A stretch of DNA of 64,000 nt from Sphingosinicella xenopeptidilytica (GTDB lineage Bacteria > Pseudomonadota > Alphaproteobacteria > Sphingomonadales > Sphingomonadaceae): contig NZ_JBHTIK010000007.1 of NCBI RefSeq assembly GCF_042676985.1, positions 16,059-80,058 of the forward strand, written 5' to 3'. Below, in pieces: positions 35,346-44,115 of the stretch (its first letter is position 1; every line of letters starts with the position of its first letter). The notes under the pieces are model-generated. The model worked only from the letters and a program-made list of their open reading frames with translations. It made no database searches and had not been told where the DNA came from. The position numbers and the translations under genes were made by a program.

Positions 35346-35792
35346 GCTTCGACCCGATCGCGAAATTATTATTATTGAACTCGGTCTTTTTTTGACCCGA
35401 ATCCTGCCTGCTGCCACTCTGTAAAACTGGTATTTTGACCCAGAGTATTGACCGGCGTTTGTTAACAAACTCTAACTTCGTTTTCCGGCGATGCCCATAT
35501 ATGGTTTCGGCTCCGAGACTCGGCCGGTCCTTCTGAAAAAACGGCTGGTCGTATTCCTCGCCCCGCCGCGAGATTCCGCGGAATCTTGAGCCCGCATCGA
35601 AAGCGTCGATCCGCTCACCAAACCCTGTTTGAAACCAGCCGAAGCAGCGTGTGGTCGCCGACTGTTCGAGACAGCAAAAACCGGCCAATTTCGAACCCGT
35701 CAGGGTTCGCTAGGCCGACCGGCCGCCCGAGCTTATGCGAGGAAAGCCAAGGCCGCGGATGCGGCTGCCCGCCGCTTGCGGGACAACAGAAT
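35346..35792. other. 447-base intergenic stretch without a supported gene
   Basis: The part near the GNAT gene is AT-rich and is probably its leader. The rest, downstream of the tRNA-Arg 3' end, has short open frames on both strands. None has a ribosome site, and two of them run through the tRNA and read as the classic false peptides from tRNA sequence. No integrase, direct repeat of the tRNA 3' end or other island mark was seen. Confidence 0.5.
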
Positions 35793-35869
35793 TGGTGCCC
35801 CCGAGAGGATTCGAACCTCTGGCCTGCGGTTTAGGAAACCGTCGCTCTATCCTGCTGAGCTACGGGGGC
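35793..35869 (-). tRNA. tRNA-Arg (anticodon CCT)
   Basis: 77 bases including an encoded CCA. The acceptor stem GCCCCCG/CGGGGGC is perfect and the D-stem is GCTC/GAGC. The anticodon loop TTCCTAA puts CCT at positions 34-36, and the T-arm AGAGG-TTCGAAT-CCTCT is standard. The 27-43 pair of the anticodon stem is A-C. It reads AGG arginine codons. It is about 40 bases upstream of the DUF1178 gene on the same strand side. Confidence 0.95.
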
Positions 35870-35906
35870 ACTGCGCTCGCATCAGTGGCGGCAGCGGGCG
35901 AAAATA

Positions 35907-36359
35907 TCAAGCGTCGGTGCGGCCGGTGCGCGTGGGGAACAGCAGCGGCATTGCTTCGATGCCTTCATCGCGAAGCTGCGCGGCTTCGTCAGCGCTCGTT
36001 TCGCCGTAGATGCCGCGTGCGTCGGTTTCGCCGTAGTGGATCGCGCGCGCTTCCTCGGCGAAACGTCCCCCGACATACTCGCTGCTTTCGATCATGCTCT
36101 TCTGCAGGTCGGCGAGCGCGCCCAGCATCTGCTTGATCCGCGCGTAGTCGCCCCCTGCCACGGGAACAGGTGGGGCATCCGCGCGCGTGTTGCCCTTGGC
36201 GGGAACGGCGGGCGCCATCACCGCCTTGGTGATCTCGGCGTTGCCGCACAGCGGGCACGCGAGAAGGCCACGTTCCTTCTGTGTCTCATAGTCGATCGAG
36301 GAGCCGAACCACGCCTCGAAGACGTGGGCCTCGCCGCATTTCAGGTCGAAGACGATCAC
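35907..36359 (-). CDS. DUF1178 zinc-ribbon-like protein
   Basis: 150-residue small protein of the alphaproteobacterial DUF1178 family. The N-terminus begins MIVFDLKC, and CPLCG at about 36-40 with the first Cys forms a probable zinc site. EAWFGSS and the C-terminal RAIHYGETDARGIYGE stretch are family features. Function is unknown. Its first four bases overlap the nitrilase-family gene stop (ATGA), a pairing that is common in this class of bacteria and suggests a shared role. Confidence 0.9.
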   Translation of the reverse strand: MIVFDLKCGEAHVFEAWFGSSIDYETQKERGLLACPLCGNAEITKAVMAPAVPAKGNTRADAPPVPVAGGDYARIKQMLGALADLQKSMIESSEYVGGRFAEEARAIHYGETDARGIYGETSADEAAQLRDEGIEAMPLLFPTRTGRTDA

Positions 36360-37180
36360 GGCGCGGCGATGTCCCTGCGGTGTTGGAGCACGGGGATGCG
36401 GCGGCGCACGTCCGCGATGCGTTCAAGATCGATCTCGACGAAGTGGAGGCCGGGCTCCTCTCCCGCATCGAGCAGGATGTCGCCCCAGGGGTCGATCACC
36501 AGCGAGTGGCCGTAGGTGGATCGGCCGTCCTCATGCTCGCCGGTCTGCGCGGCGGCGACCACGAACGAGGCGGTTTCGATGGCGCGGGCGCGGAGCAGCG
36601 TGTGCCAGTGCGCGCGGCCCGTGGGGCGTGTGAAGGCGGCCGGGAGCGCGATCACCTGCGCGCCGGCGCCGCTCAGCGCATCGAACAGGCGGGGGAAGCG
36701 CACGTCGTAGCAGATGGCGAGGCCGAGCGTGCCGACGGGCGTTTCGGCAAGCGCGACGCCTGCGCCTGCCACGAAGCTCGCGGATTCGCGGTAATATTCA
36801 CCGGGCGCGGCCTCGACATCGAACAGGTGCATCTTGTCGTAACGCGCGCGGATCTCGCCCTTGTCGTCGATCACGAGGCTGCGGTTGACGAGGCGGTCGG
36901 CATAGCGCGCATCGCGCAGCGCGAGCGAGCCGAGCGCCACCCAGATGCCCGCCTTCCGCGCGGCCTCGCGCGCGGCCGCGAGTGCGACGTCGTCTTCCTC
37001 GCCGCGTGCATTGGCAAAGAGGCGCGCGGTGTTCCGATCCAGAATCCCCGACATTTCGGGCGTGAACAGCATTTTCGCGCCACCCGTGGCGGCGGCTTCC
37101 ACATGGTTCGAGAGCGCGGCGGCGTTGACGGCGGAGTCCGTTCCGGACGTCATCTGGGCGATGGCGATGCGTGTCGTCAT
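36356..37180 (-). CDS. Carbon-nitrogen hydrolase (Nit/omega-amidase type)
   Basis: 274-residue member of the nitrilase superfamily. The catalytic triad is readable: Glu42 in FTPEMSG, Lys116 in YDKMHLFD and Cys157 in LAICYDVRFPRLF. The last motif is typical of Nit-type amidases that repair deaminated glutathione or act on omega-amides of 2-oxoacids. It is cytoplasmic. GrxC lies 19 bases upstream on the same strand, and DUF1178 overlaps downstream, so a small redox/repair operon is likely. The exact substrate is inferred. Confidence 0.93.
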   Translation of the reverse strand: MTTRIAIAQMTSGTDSAVNAAALSNHVEAAATGGAKMLFTPEMSGILDRNTARLFANARGEEDDVALAAAREAARKAGIWVALGSLALRDARYADRLVNRSLVIDDKGEIRARYDKMHLFDVEAAPGEYYRESASFVAGAGVALAETPVGTLGLAICYDVRFPRLFDALSGAGAQVIALPAAFTRPTGRAHWHTLLRARAIETASFVVAAAQTGEHEDGRSTYGHSLVIDPWGDILLDAGEEPGLHFVEIDLERIADVRRRIPVLQHRRDIAAP

Positions 37181-37199
37181 GGGGCTGGATATGGGGCGT

Positions 37200-37463
37200 T
37201 CAGGCGGTTTGCGCCAGTAGCGGATCGAGCTTGCCGTCGGCGTCGAGCGCCGCGAGATCGTCCGATCCGCCGATATGCTGCCCGCCGATGAAAATCTGCG
37301 GCACGGTGGTGCGACCGTGCGCGCGCTGGATCATCTCGGAGCGGCGGTCCCCGCACAGCGTGATGTCAATCTCCTCGAAAGCGGCACCCTTCGCTTTCAA
37401 GAGCGACTTCGCGCGTGTGCAGTAGGGGCACAGGAATTTCGTGTAGATTTCAATCTTGGACAA
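37200..37463 (-). CDS. grxC: Glutaredoxin 3
   Basis: 87-residue dithiol glutaredoxin with the active site CPYC at Cys12/Cys15, the TVPQIFI cis-Pro strand and the GGSDDL glutathione-binding turn. The start is a TTG at 37461-37463, preceded by AAAGGGA. That gives M-S-K-I-E and the normal length. A longer frame to 37508 would add residues with no counterpart in the family. It reduces protein disulfides with glutathione. It sits between comF and the nitrilase-family gene, all leftward. Confidence 0.94.
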   Translation of the reverse strand: MSKIEIYTKFLCPYCTRAKSLLKAKGAAFEEIDITLCGDRRSEMIQRAHGRTTVPQIFIGGQHIGGSDDLAALDADGKLDPLLAQTA

Positions 37464-37485
37464 ACTGCGATCCCTTTGGCTCTTT

Positions 37486-38265
37486 TCAGCCCTGTTCGAC
37501 AGTATCATGGGTGACGCGGGCGAAAGTTACAATATCTATGCGCGCTGCCCCGGCGCGGCGAAGTGCGCGGGCGCAGGCCTCCGCAGTGGCGCCCGTCGTC
37601 ATCACATCGTCCACCAGCAGGATGTGTGCCCCCTTGATACGCGCCGCCGCGCGGACGCGGATCGCGCCGCGTACGTTCTCCGCGCGCTGGCGCCGCGACA
37701 TGCCGCGGCTGATCGGCGTATCGCGCACGCGGGTGAGCGCAGTGGCAAGCACGCCGAGCCCGGTGCGCCGGGCCAGCGCGTGCGCCAGCAGTGCGGCCTG
37801 ATTGAAGCGGCGCAGGCGCAGGCGGCGCGTGTGCAGCGGCACCGGCACGAGGAGTGGCTGATCGGCGAGCATCGGCGCGGCGGCGCGGGCCATCATGCCT
37901 GCCATGATGCGCGCCAGCGCGGTGCGGTCGCCGTGCTTCAATGCCAGCACGAGCCCGCCGCTTGCCGCGTTGTAAGCCAGCGCGGCGCGGGCGTGGTCGA
38001 ACGGCGGCGGCGTTTCCATGCACGCGCCGCAAAGCGCCTCGTCTCCCGCGCTATAGGCGAACGGCAGGCCGCAGCAGGCGCACATCGGCGCGGTGAGGAA
38101 GTTGAGGCGCGACCAGCACGGCGCGCAGAAGCTGCCGTCCTCGCCCACGATCGTACGGCACGACGGGCAGCGCGGCGGCAGCAGCAGGTCGATAAAACCC
38201 GCGCCTGTTCGTTTCAGAAGCTGGAAGACTGCCCTCTCCATCGGCATGTCGTAGCAGCCTGGCAT
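37486..38265 (-). CDS. ComF-family phosphoribosyltransferase-like protein
   Basis: About 259 residues. The N-terminal part has paired cysteines (CPSC, CAPC, CACC, CGAC) forming a zinc-binding region. The C-terminal part is a type I phosphoribosyltransferase fold with the PRPP motif ILLVDDVMTTGAT. Family members are linked to DNA uptake or replication-restart functions. Several Met codons are possible; 38265 has AGGGAGG about 11 bases upstream and is chosen. The start region faces the divergent methyltransferase gene with only 37 bases between them. Confidence 0.9.
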   Translation of the reverse strand: MPGCYDMPMERAVFQLLKRTGAGFIDLLLPPRCPSCRTIVGEDGSFCAPCWSRLNFLTAPMCACCGLPFAYSAGDEALCGACMETPPPFDHARAALAYNAASGGLVLALKHGDRTALARIMAGMMARAAAPMLADQPLLVPVPLHTRRLRLRRFNQAALLAHALARRTGLGVLATALTRVRDTPISRGMSRRQRAENVRGAIRVRAAARIKGAHILLVDDVMTTGATAEACARALRRAGAARIDIVTFARVTHDTVEQG

Positions 38266-38302
38266 TGCGCTTGCAGCCTCCCTCGGACAAGAGGTGCCCT
38301 GC

Positions 38303-39094
38303 ATGTCAGACCCCATCGAACCGTTCGACCGCACCGCCCGCCGCCGCGCCCGTGATCGTGCCGCACCCGATTTCGCGGGCTTCGCGTTCCTGAAAGATGC
38401 GCTTGCCGCCGATCTCGCCGACCGGCTTGCCGAGCTCGGACCATCGTTTCCGCGCATTCTCGATCTCGGGTCGCACGATGGGCGCCTTGCCGCGCTGCTG
38501 CCCGAAAGCGAAATCGTTGCGGCCGATGCTGGTTTTCATTTTGCAAAAATGGCGCATGGTGTGATGTGCGACGAGGATCGCCTGCCGTTTGCGCCCGGCA
38601 GTTTCGATGCGGTGCTGTCGGCGGCCAGTCTGCACGGCGTCAACGATCTGCCTGGCGCTCTGGTGCAGATCCGGCAGGTGCTGAAGCCGGGCGGCGTGTT
38701 TCTCGCGGCGTTCGTCGGCGGCGCGTCGCTCGCGGCGCTGCGCGCGCGCCTGCTCGCGACCGAGATGGCGCGTTACGACGGTGTTTCGCCGCGGTTTCTG
38801 CCGATGGTCGATCCGCGCGAGGCGCCGGGTCTGCTGCAGCGCGCGGGCTTCATCGAGCCGGTGGTGGATGTGCACCAGCAGACCGTGCGGTATCGCAGCG
38901 CCGCGTCCATGCTGGCTGATCAGCGCGGCATGGGGGAGGGCAACGTGCTTCACGCGCGCAGCCGGAAGCCGCTTTCGCGCGTCGACGCTGCGGCGTTCTA
39001 TGCTGCGGCAGAAGCAGCGGCGGAGGCGGACGGACGGCATCCGCTCCAGCTCGAGATCGTCACGATGACCGGGCGCGCACCGCCGCTTAAATAA
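38303..39094 (+). CDS. SAM-dependent methyltransferase (BioC/NDUFAF5-like)
   Basis: 263-residue class I methyltransferase. The SAM-binding motif I is ILDLGSHDG (about 52-60). A conserved acidic stretch DEDRLPF and LKPGGVFLAA follow at the expected distances. The N-terminal FDRTARRRARDRAA segment is like NDUFAF5-type proteins found in Alphaproteobacteria beside comF. It has AAGAGG before ATG 38303. Its last 8 bases overlap the convergent mutT gene. Confidence 0.87.
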   Translation: MSDPIEPFDRTARRRARDRAAPDFAGFAFLKDALAADLADRLAELGPSFPRILDLGSHDGRLAALLPESEIVAADAGFHFAKMAHGVMCDEDRLPFAPGSFDAVLSAASLHGVNDLPGALVQIRQVLKPGGVFLAAFVGGASLAALRARLLATEMARYDGVSPRFLPMVDPREAPGLLQRAGFIEPVVDVHQQTVRYRSAASMLADQRGMGEGNVLHARSRKPLSRVDAAAFYAAAEAAAEADGRHPLQLEIVTMTGRAPPLK

Positions 39095-39506
39095 GCGCTG
39101 CGAGCGTGCCGATCAGCGGCCGGTCGGCGGGCGGCATATCGATCGAGAACAGGTCGTTCACGCGCTCCCAGCGCAGGCGCTGGCCGTCGTGCCCGTGCGG
39201 CGTGCCCTGCCACTTGCGGCAGACATAGAGCATCAGCACGAGGTGGAAATGTTCGTAGGCGTGACTGGCGAAGGTTGCCGGGGCAAGGCACGAGGCTTCC
39301 GTCTCGATGCCCAGCTCCTCATGGAGTTCGCGGATGAGCGCAGCCTCAGGCGTTTCACCCGCTTCCACCTTGCCGCCGGGGAATTCCCAGGTTCCGGCGA
39401 GGTGCTTTCCGGCCGGGCGTTCGGCGAGCAGCACGCGGCCGTCGCGGTCGATGAGCGCGGCGGCGACGACCATGCGGATCGGTAGTGGATTTATTTGGGG
39501 ATTCAT
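39087..39506 (-). CDS. mutT: MutT-type NUDIX hydrolase (8-oxo-dGTP diphosphatase)
   Basis: 139-residue NUDIX protein with the box GGKVEAGETPEAALIRELHEELGI, here read as G-x5-E-x7-R-E-h-x-E-E-x-G (positions about 43-66). Length and the WEFPGGK lead match MutT, which removes 8-oxo-dGTP from the nucleotide pool. Convergent with the methyltransferase gene. No other repair gene is adjacent. Confidence 0.92.
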   Translation of the reverse strand: MNPQINPLPIRMVVAAALIDRDGRVLLAERPAGKHLAGTWEFPGGKVEAGETPEAALIRELHEELGIETEASCLAPATFASHAYEHFHLVLMLYVCRKWQGTPHGHDGQRLRWERVNDLFSIDMPPADRPLIGTLAALI

Positions 39507-39622
39507 TTGGTTAACCCCGCGCTTAGTCCGGCTTGTGTGAATTTGTTAACGCCTGACGGCTAGAACGGAGCGGCACCAACAATGCAAGTCCTGAATCCGT
39601 GTTTGAACTGAAGGTAGCGGCA

Positions 39623-39796
39623 ATGCCCGAATTCATCCGCAAACTGGTTCGCGAGTCCGAAGGCGCGACAGCGATCGAGTACGGCCTGATCGCGGCGCTG
39701 ATCGCTGTTGGCGCCATCTCAGGCTTCAACTCTTTCGGCAACGGCCTCACCAACATGTGGGGCAAGATCGAGAACAATGTGAAGACCAGTTCGTAG
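39623..39796 (+). CDS. Flp-family type IVb pilin, copy 1
   Basis: 57-residue prepilin. A short leader ends just before the conserved GATAIEYGLIAALIAV segment (Gly -1, Glu +5), the site cut by a TadV/CpaA-type peptidase, and the hydrophobic helix follows. ATG 39623 follows AGGTAGCGG. A strong terminator follows. No tad/cpa assembly gene is in the window, so the machinery must be elsewhere if the pilin is used. Confidence 0.93.
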   Translation: MPEFIRKLVRESEGATAIEYGLIAALIAVGAISGFNSFGNGLTNMWGKIENNVKTSS

Positions 39797-39822
39797 CCAT
39801 AGCGGCGACGGCTTCAAAAACG

Positions 39823-39848
39823 AACAGGCCTCCGGGCCTGTTTTTTTT
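39823..39848 (+). terminator. Rho-independent terminator after pilin copy 1
   Basis: AACAGGCC at 39823-39830 pairs with GGCCTGTT at 39835-39842, followed by a T-run to 39848. Confidence 0.9.
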
Positions 39849-39996
39849 GGCCTTGAACAAGCGCTTCGAAAGTTAACGCATTTTCACCAGCCGCTTTAAG
39901 CAATTGGCAAGAGCCATGCTCTAGTGATGCATTGCTGACCTCTTGGACGGGGACAGAGGAACCCGGTACGTACGGACTAGGTATAGGAGACAAGAA

Positions 39997-40164
39997 ATGT
40001 CGTTTTTCCGTAAGCTTCGTAAGGAAGAGAAGGGCGCGACCGCCATTGAATATGGTCTGATCGCTGCTCTCATCGCGGTTGCGGCCATCGGCGCCATGGG
40101 TGCGCTGGGCAACGCCATCAGCCAGACGATGAACAACGCTGCGGGTGCGATGACCGACGCCTAA
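39997..40164 (+). CDS. Flp-family type IVb pilin, copy 2
   Basis: 55-residue prepilin that shares the processing site and helix with copy 1 (KGATAIEYGLIAALIAVAA). The C-termini differ: copy 2 ends in a short Ala/Asn-rich tail. Start ATG is preceded by AGGAGACAAGAA. Each copy has its own terminator, so the two are separate transcription units and may be expressed at different levels. Confidence 0.94.
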   Translation: MSFFRKLRKEEKGATAIEYGLIAALIAVAAIGAMGALGNAISQTMNNAAGAMTDA

Positions 40165-40192
40165 GCGTCGATCTCGCGCAAGCGAAACGAAC

Positions 40193-40222
40193 AGGGCGTC
40201 GGGGAAACCCGGCGCCCTTTTC
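40193..40222 (+). terminator. Rho-independent terminator after pilin copy 2
   Basis: 40193-40203 (AGGGCGTCGGG) pairs with 40208-40218 with one G-T pair and a GAAA loop; TTTT and TTT follow. Confidence 0.85.
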
Positions 40223-40227
40223 GTTTG

Positions 40228-41706
40228 TCAGCCGAAAACGACGATCTTCACCTTCTCGCCCGCGCGGAGCGTCGGGTTCGCCTCGCGGTTGTTCATCACG
40301 AGGAAGCGTTCCAGCTTGTAATTGTCGAAGGCCATGCGCTGGGAAATCGATTGCGCTGTGTCGCCGGATTTCACGGTGACGACCTGAACGACGCGCTTGC
40401 GCAATGCGGCGGCCTGCGCGTCCGTCAGCTTGCGGAACGAGCGCGCCGTGGTGTTCACGACGTCCGAGACGTTCACGTTCGACGGCGAGATGAAGATGAA
40501 GTGATAGCCGCTGCCGCCCCCGAAGCGATACGCGACGACGTTGACATCGCGGTTGCCGTTTTGGGTCGCGACACGCGCAGTGGCGGTTGCTGCATCCATG
40601 CCATTGATCGTTGTGCGCTGAACGCCCGTGTACTGCGCCTTGTTGTTGCCGAGAACGCCCTGGAACACCGTGGAGATGTAGGAATCGAGGCTGTCGCCGT
40701 CGCCGAGCTTGCCGCCGCTGAACTGGATCTGCGCCTGACCGCCGGTTGCCGTCACCGCCGCCGCGCCGTTGTTCAGATAATACCCCTGCGGCACCTCGAA
40801 GGCGATTTTCAGGATCGGGTGCGCGAATTTGTGCCCCTCCACGAAGCCCTGCGCCGGATCGTCGCCGTAGAGCATACCGTCGACGGCCGCGTAATAATCG
40901 GGGGCGTCCCGTTTCAGCTGTCCGGGCTTCACGCCCGTCGCCGCCGCTTTCTGCGAGGCCCGTTTGACACGCGCGGCGGTCAGCGGGTGGCTGCGCGCCC
41001 ATGACGGGATCTGCGCGGCCTCGTTCTGGCCGCGAATGCGTGTCTCAAGCGCCTCCTGATCGCCAAGCGACTGCAGGATTTCCGCCGCGGCATAGGGGTC
41101 GTAGCCTGCCGCCGTCATGTAGCGGATGCCGAGGTCGTCGGACTGGTATTCCTGATCGCGCGAGTATTTCATCGTCCACGCCTGCCCGAGCTGCCCGGCG
41201 ATCTGGCCGATCTGGCTGCTGCCGGTGAGCACAGTGGCGAGGATCGAGACGAGCCCGCTGCCGAGCGCGGCGTTCTGGCGTTTCTTCGAATGCTGTGCGT
41301 CGACGTGGCCCACTTCGTGACCGAGCACGGAGGCAAGCTCCGCCTCGCTGTTCATGATCGAAAGCAGCCCGCGCGTCATGTAGACGTAGCAGCCGGGGAT
41401 CGCGAAGGCGTTGACGACGGTGGTGTTGAGCAGCGTCACCGTGCATTCGTTCTCGGCAGACGCAATGTTGGAGCGGACGGCGACCTCCTTGCCGATGCGC
41501 TTCACCATCGCAGTGCCGGGGCCTTCATAGGCACCGCCGAACTCGGCCAGAATCTCCGGGTGTGCCTGCGCGGCCTGAGCGCGTTCGCTGGCGCTGATCT
41601 GGCGCGGTTTCTGTGCGCTCGCGCTCGTTCCGGGGCCGGTCACGCAGGCGCCGAGCACCATCGTGCTCACCGCGATCCCCAAGGCCTGCTGCGCTTCTTT
41701 CCTCAT
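40228..41706 (-). CDS. M48-family metalloprotease lipoprotein with C-terminal LysM-like domain (BepA-like)
   Basis: 492-residue protein. The N-terminal lipobox VLGAC (Cys about 21) predicts a lipoprotein. The HEVGH zinc motif is at about 130-134, with the third ligand Glu in the YQSDDLG segment. The C-terminal 60 residues (VVTVKSGDTAQSISQRM to RAGEKVKIVVFG) look like a LysM repeat that could bind peptidoglycan. This matches periplasmic proteases that police outer-membrane protein assembly. Start ATG 41706 is chosen over an in-frame TTG at 41724 because it gives a normal lipoprotein signal. Confidence 0.92.
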   Translation of the reverse strand: MRKEAQQALGIAVSTMVLGACVTGPGTSASAQKPRQISASERAQAAQAHPEILAEFGGAYEGPGTAMVKRIGKEVAVRSNIASAENECTVTLLNTTVVNAFAIPGCYVYMTRGLLSIMNSEAELASVLGHEVGHVDAQHSKKRQNAALGSGLVSILATVLTGSSQIGQIAGQLGQAWTMKYSRDQEYQSDDLGIRYMTAAGYDPYAAAEILQSLGDQEALETRIRGQNEAAQIPSWARSHPLTAARVKRASQKAAATGVKPGQLKRDAPDYYAAVDGMLYGDDPAQGFVEGHKFAHPILKIAFEVPQGYYLNNGAAAVTATGGQAQIQFSGGKLGDGDSLDSYISTVFQGVLGNNKAQYTGVQRTTINGMDAATATARVATQNGNRDVNVVAYRFGGGSGYHFIFISPSNVNVSDVVNTTARSFRKLTDAQAAALRKRVVQVVTVKSGDTAQSISQRMAFDNYKLERFLVMNNREANPTLRAGEKVKIVVFG

Positions 41707-41777
41707 ATGATGTCTGTCCCTCAAAGTCCTGCCACCCGCTTAAACCTGCGACATGCCGCGCCGGTTCCCGGGGATCG

Positions 41778-42365
41778 TTACGGCTGCGATGCCGCCCAGT
41801 CTCCAACGTTCGCGGCGACCTCGTTGGCCGCTTCGTTGAGCGCGCGCGCGACGGCGGGGCCCGTCTCGGCGCCAACCGGCCGCGTCGCCGCGAAGCTGCG
41901 GCTTGCAACATAGCCGGTTCCGGGTGCCGACAATACGGCATCGTAGCGCACACGCACCTGCGCCGCGCCGCGCACATCCAGCCCGAACTCCACCAGCCGC
42001 CCGGAAAGCCGGTGTGCGCCTACGATGTCGGCATTGCGTTCGTCGATCACCGGACGGCCCGTGCGCGCCTGCACCACCTCGCCGAGCAGGCGCTGAAACA
42101 GCACCACCGGCTGCTCGACCCAGTTCGCCTTCGGAAGATAGGCGATTTCGGTCGCCTCCGTCGTCACCGGGATGCGCAGCGTGCGCAGCGCACCGGGCGC
42201 GCTCGGCACCGTTACGAGCAGGGGCTTGCCGGTGAGGGCCGCGGACTCACCGACGTTGGCCTGGACGGTGAGCAGCGACTCCGGCGGGTCTCCGGCGCCG
42301 CCGATCTGCACCAGCGGGCCGCAGCCGGCGATCAGCAGGGCGGCAAGGGTAGCAATTGGTTTCAT
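41778..42365 (-). CDS. ABC-type transport auxiliary lipoprotein (PqiC/MlaB-group partner)
   Basis: 195-residue lipoprotein with lipobox LIAGCG near residue 15. The rest fits the ABC-type transport auxiliary family (PF03886), whose members sit with MCE transporters and bridge to the outer membrane. The ATG overlaps the stop of the upstream MCE gene by four bases. It is the last of four leftward genes that form a lipid-transport operon. Confidence 0.87.
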   Translation of the reverse strand: MKPIATLAALLIAGCGPLVQIGGAGDPPESLLTVQANVGESAALTGKPLLVTVPSAPGALRTLRIPVTTEATEIAYLPKANWVEQPVVLFQRLLGEVVQARTGRPVIDERNADIVGAHRLSGRLVEFGLDVRGAAQVRVRYDAVLSAPGTGYVASRSFAATRPVGAETGPAVARALNEAANEVAANVGDWAASQP

Positions 42366-43318
42366 CGGTTCCTGTCTCCGTCGGGCTTGTATTCCGGCAG
42401 CTTGCGGCCACCGACGAGGGCGCCCGCCGGGTCTTCGTCGAGCTTGGCGGCGATGGCGCCGAGCGAACGCGACATCTCCCTGAGATCGCCGACAAGGAGG
42501 TTCACCTCTGGCAGTGTGTGCGCATTGAACGCTTCCGCACCGGTGCGGGCGGCGCGGGAGGTCGCCTCCAGTTCGCTGAGCGCCGTATCCGCGTGCTGCA
42601 GCGTTTTGCGGAGATCGGCAACGAGCGGTTTGCCCTCGGCATCGACGAGCTTGCTCGTGCTGTCCGCCAGCACGGCGAGCGCTGCGGCCGTCTTGCGGGT
42701 CTCCGCGATAGTGGCGCGAATCTCCGTCACCGCCTCTGCGATATCGCCGTCGCGGCTGGCGACGGCGGCGGTGATCGTGTTCGTGTTCTTGAGGATGCCG
42801 GCGATCGAATCCTGATTCTGCGGACTCAGCACCTCGTTGAGCCGCGCGGTGAGCGTGCTGATGCGCTCGAGGAGCTGCGGCGCGGAATCGAGGAGCTGGC
42901 CGAGTGCGCCGGGTTTCGTGGGGATCACCGGCGCCCCGTAGGGCCCCGGTTCGTCGATGGCCGGCGCGCCCTTGATGGCGCCTTCCAGCTCGACGATCGA
43001 AACGCCGGTGAAGCCGACGCTGGCGATGGTGGCGACCGTGCCCTGCAGGATCGGCACGCCCTCGTCGATCTCGATGCGGACGCGCACGAAGTTCGGCGTT
43101 TCCGGCATCAGGCGGATTTCCTGGACCGTGCCTACGGGCACGCCCGAGTAGTTGACCGCGCTGCCGCGCGCGAGCCCGGAAACCGATCGGAAGAAGATGT
43201 CGTATTTCTGCCTGTCGGACGTGTCGACGCGCGCGATCCACAGGATGAACAGGAACGCGGCGATGAACAGCGCGATCGCGACGGCGCCGACGAGAACGTG
43301 ATTGCTTCTCGTTTCCAA
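42362..43318 (-). CDS. MCE (MlaD-like) substrate-binding protein
   Basis: 318-residue protein with one N-terminal membrane helix (VLVGAVAIALFIAAFLFILW) and an MCE domain (about 40-120, SVSGLARGSAVNYSGVPVG). A long coiled-coil-like C-terminus follows and probably forms a tube or stalk. The start is a TTG at 43318 (L-E-T-R-S-N) six bases after AGGGGG; longer frames have no support. It would hold phospholipid in the periplasm and pass it to or from the permease. Confidence 0.9.
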   Translation of the reverse strand: METRSNHVLVGAVAIALFIAAFLFILWIARVDTSDRQKYDIFFRSVSGLARGSAVNYSGVPVGTVQEIRLMPETPNFVRVRIEIDEGVPILQGTVATIASVGFTGVSIVELEGAIKGAPAIDEPGPYGAPVIPTKPGALGQLLDSAPQLLERISTLTARLNEVLSPQNQDSIAGILKNTNTITAAVASRDGDIAEAVTEIRATIAETRKTAAALAVLADSTSKLVDAEGKPLVADLRKTLQHADTALSELEATSRAARTGAEAFNAHTLPEVNLLVGDLREMSRSLGAIAAKLDEDPAGALVGGRKLPEYKPDGDRNR

Positions 43319-43320
43319 AA

Positions 43321-44115
43321 TCAACCCCCTGCTGCAGCGCTCGCAAGCGCGGCGCGTCCGCGCGGACCCCGGAAATACTCCTGAACCCACGGATGATCGA
43401 AAGCCAGAAGTTCGTCGATAGTTCCCACCGTCAGCACGCGCTTGTCCGCCAGCACCGCGACACGGTCGCAAATCGTGTGCAGCGTGTCGAGATCGTGCGT
43501 GATGAGGAACACGGTGAGGTCGAGCGTCTCGCGAAGCTGCAGGATGAGCTGGTCGAAGGCCGCCGCGCCGATCGGATCGAGGCCCGCCGTGGGCTCGTCG
43601 AGGAAAAGCAGGCGCGGGTCGAGCGCGAGCGCGCGGGCAAGGCCGGCGCGCTTCTTCATGCCGCCCGAAAGCTCGCTCGGGTGCTTGGGGCCGGCATCGG
43701 GGGGCAGGCCGACCATCGCGATCTTGTAGGCCGCGATCTCGTCCATCAGCGCGTCTTCGATGTGGTAGAACTCGCGCATCGGCACTTCGATGTTCTCGGC
43801 CACCGTGAGCGTGGAAAACAGCGCACCGTTCTGGAACAGCACGCCGAACTGGCGGCGCAGCTCCAGCTCCTCGAGCTCGCCGAGGCCGCTGACGCGACGA
43901 CCGAAGATTTCCACCTCGCCGGCGGTGTAGCGTTGAAGCCCGATGATCGATCGCATCAGCACGGTCTTGCCCGTGCCCGATCCGCCGACGATGCCGATGA
44001 TCTCGCCGCGCCGGACCTCAAGGTCGAGGTTCTCGTGGATCACCTGGTCGCCGAAGCTGTTGCGAAGGCCGGTGACGCGGATCACGGGGCCGCGGCGGTC
44101 GTCTGCTCCCGTCAT
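43321..44115 (-). CDS. ABC transporter ATP-binding protein (MlaF-like)
   Basis: 264-residue ATPase. Walker A is GGSGTGKT (about 44-51), the signature LSGGMKKRAGLARAL is in the Mla-type form with MKKR, Walker B is LLFLDEPTAGLDP, and the switch His is in LITHDL. It drives the MCE system. The start overlaps the permease stop (TGATG), so the two are translationally coupled. Confidence 0.94.
   Translation of the reverse strand: MTGADDRRGPVIRVTGLRNSFGDQVIHENLDLEVRRGEIIGIVGGSGTGKTVLMRSIIGLQRYTAGEVEIFGRRVSGLGELEELELRRQFGVLFQNGALFSTLTVAENIEVPMREFYHIEDALMDEIAAYKIAMVGLPPDAGPKHPSELSGGMKKRAGLARALALDPRLLFLDEPTAGLDPIGAAAFDQLILQLRETLDLTVFLITHDLDTLHTICDRVAVLADKRVLTVGTIDELLAFDHPWVQEYFRGPRGRAALASAAAGG

Noticed and set aside
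35305..35688. Minus-strand 127-residue frame upstream of the GNAT gene
   Set aside because: No family resemblance, no ribosome site, and it overlaps the GNAT leader. I treat it as non-coding.
35793..35869. tRNA-Arg as an integration site for a mobile island
   Set aside because: No integrase, no repeat of the tRNA 3' end nearby and no change in gene character on either side.
35586..36136. Plus-strand open frames across the tRNA-Arg
   Set aside because: They run through the antisense of the tRNA and give the peptide patterns typical of such artefacts (for example PERIRTSGLRF). No ribosome site.
39623..40164. A tad/cpa pilus assembly cluster
   Set aside because: Only the two pilin genes are present. 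The genes around them are mutT and an M48 protease, so no assembly cluster is claimed.
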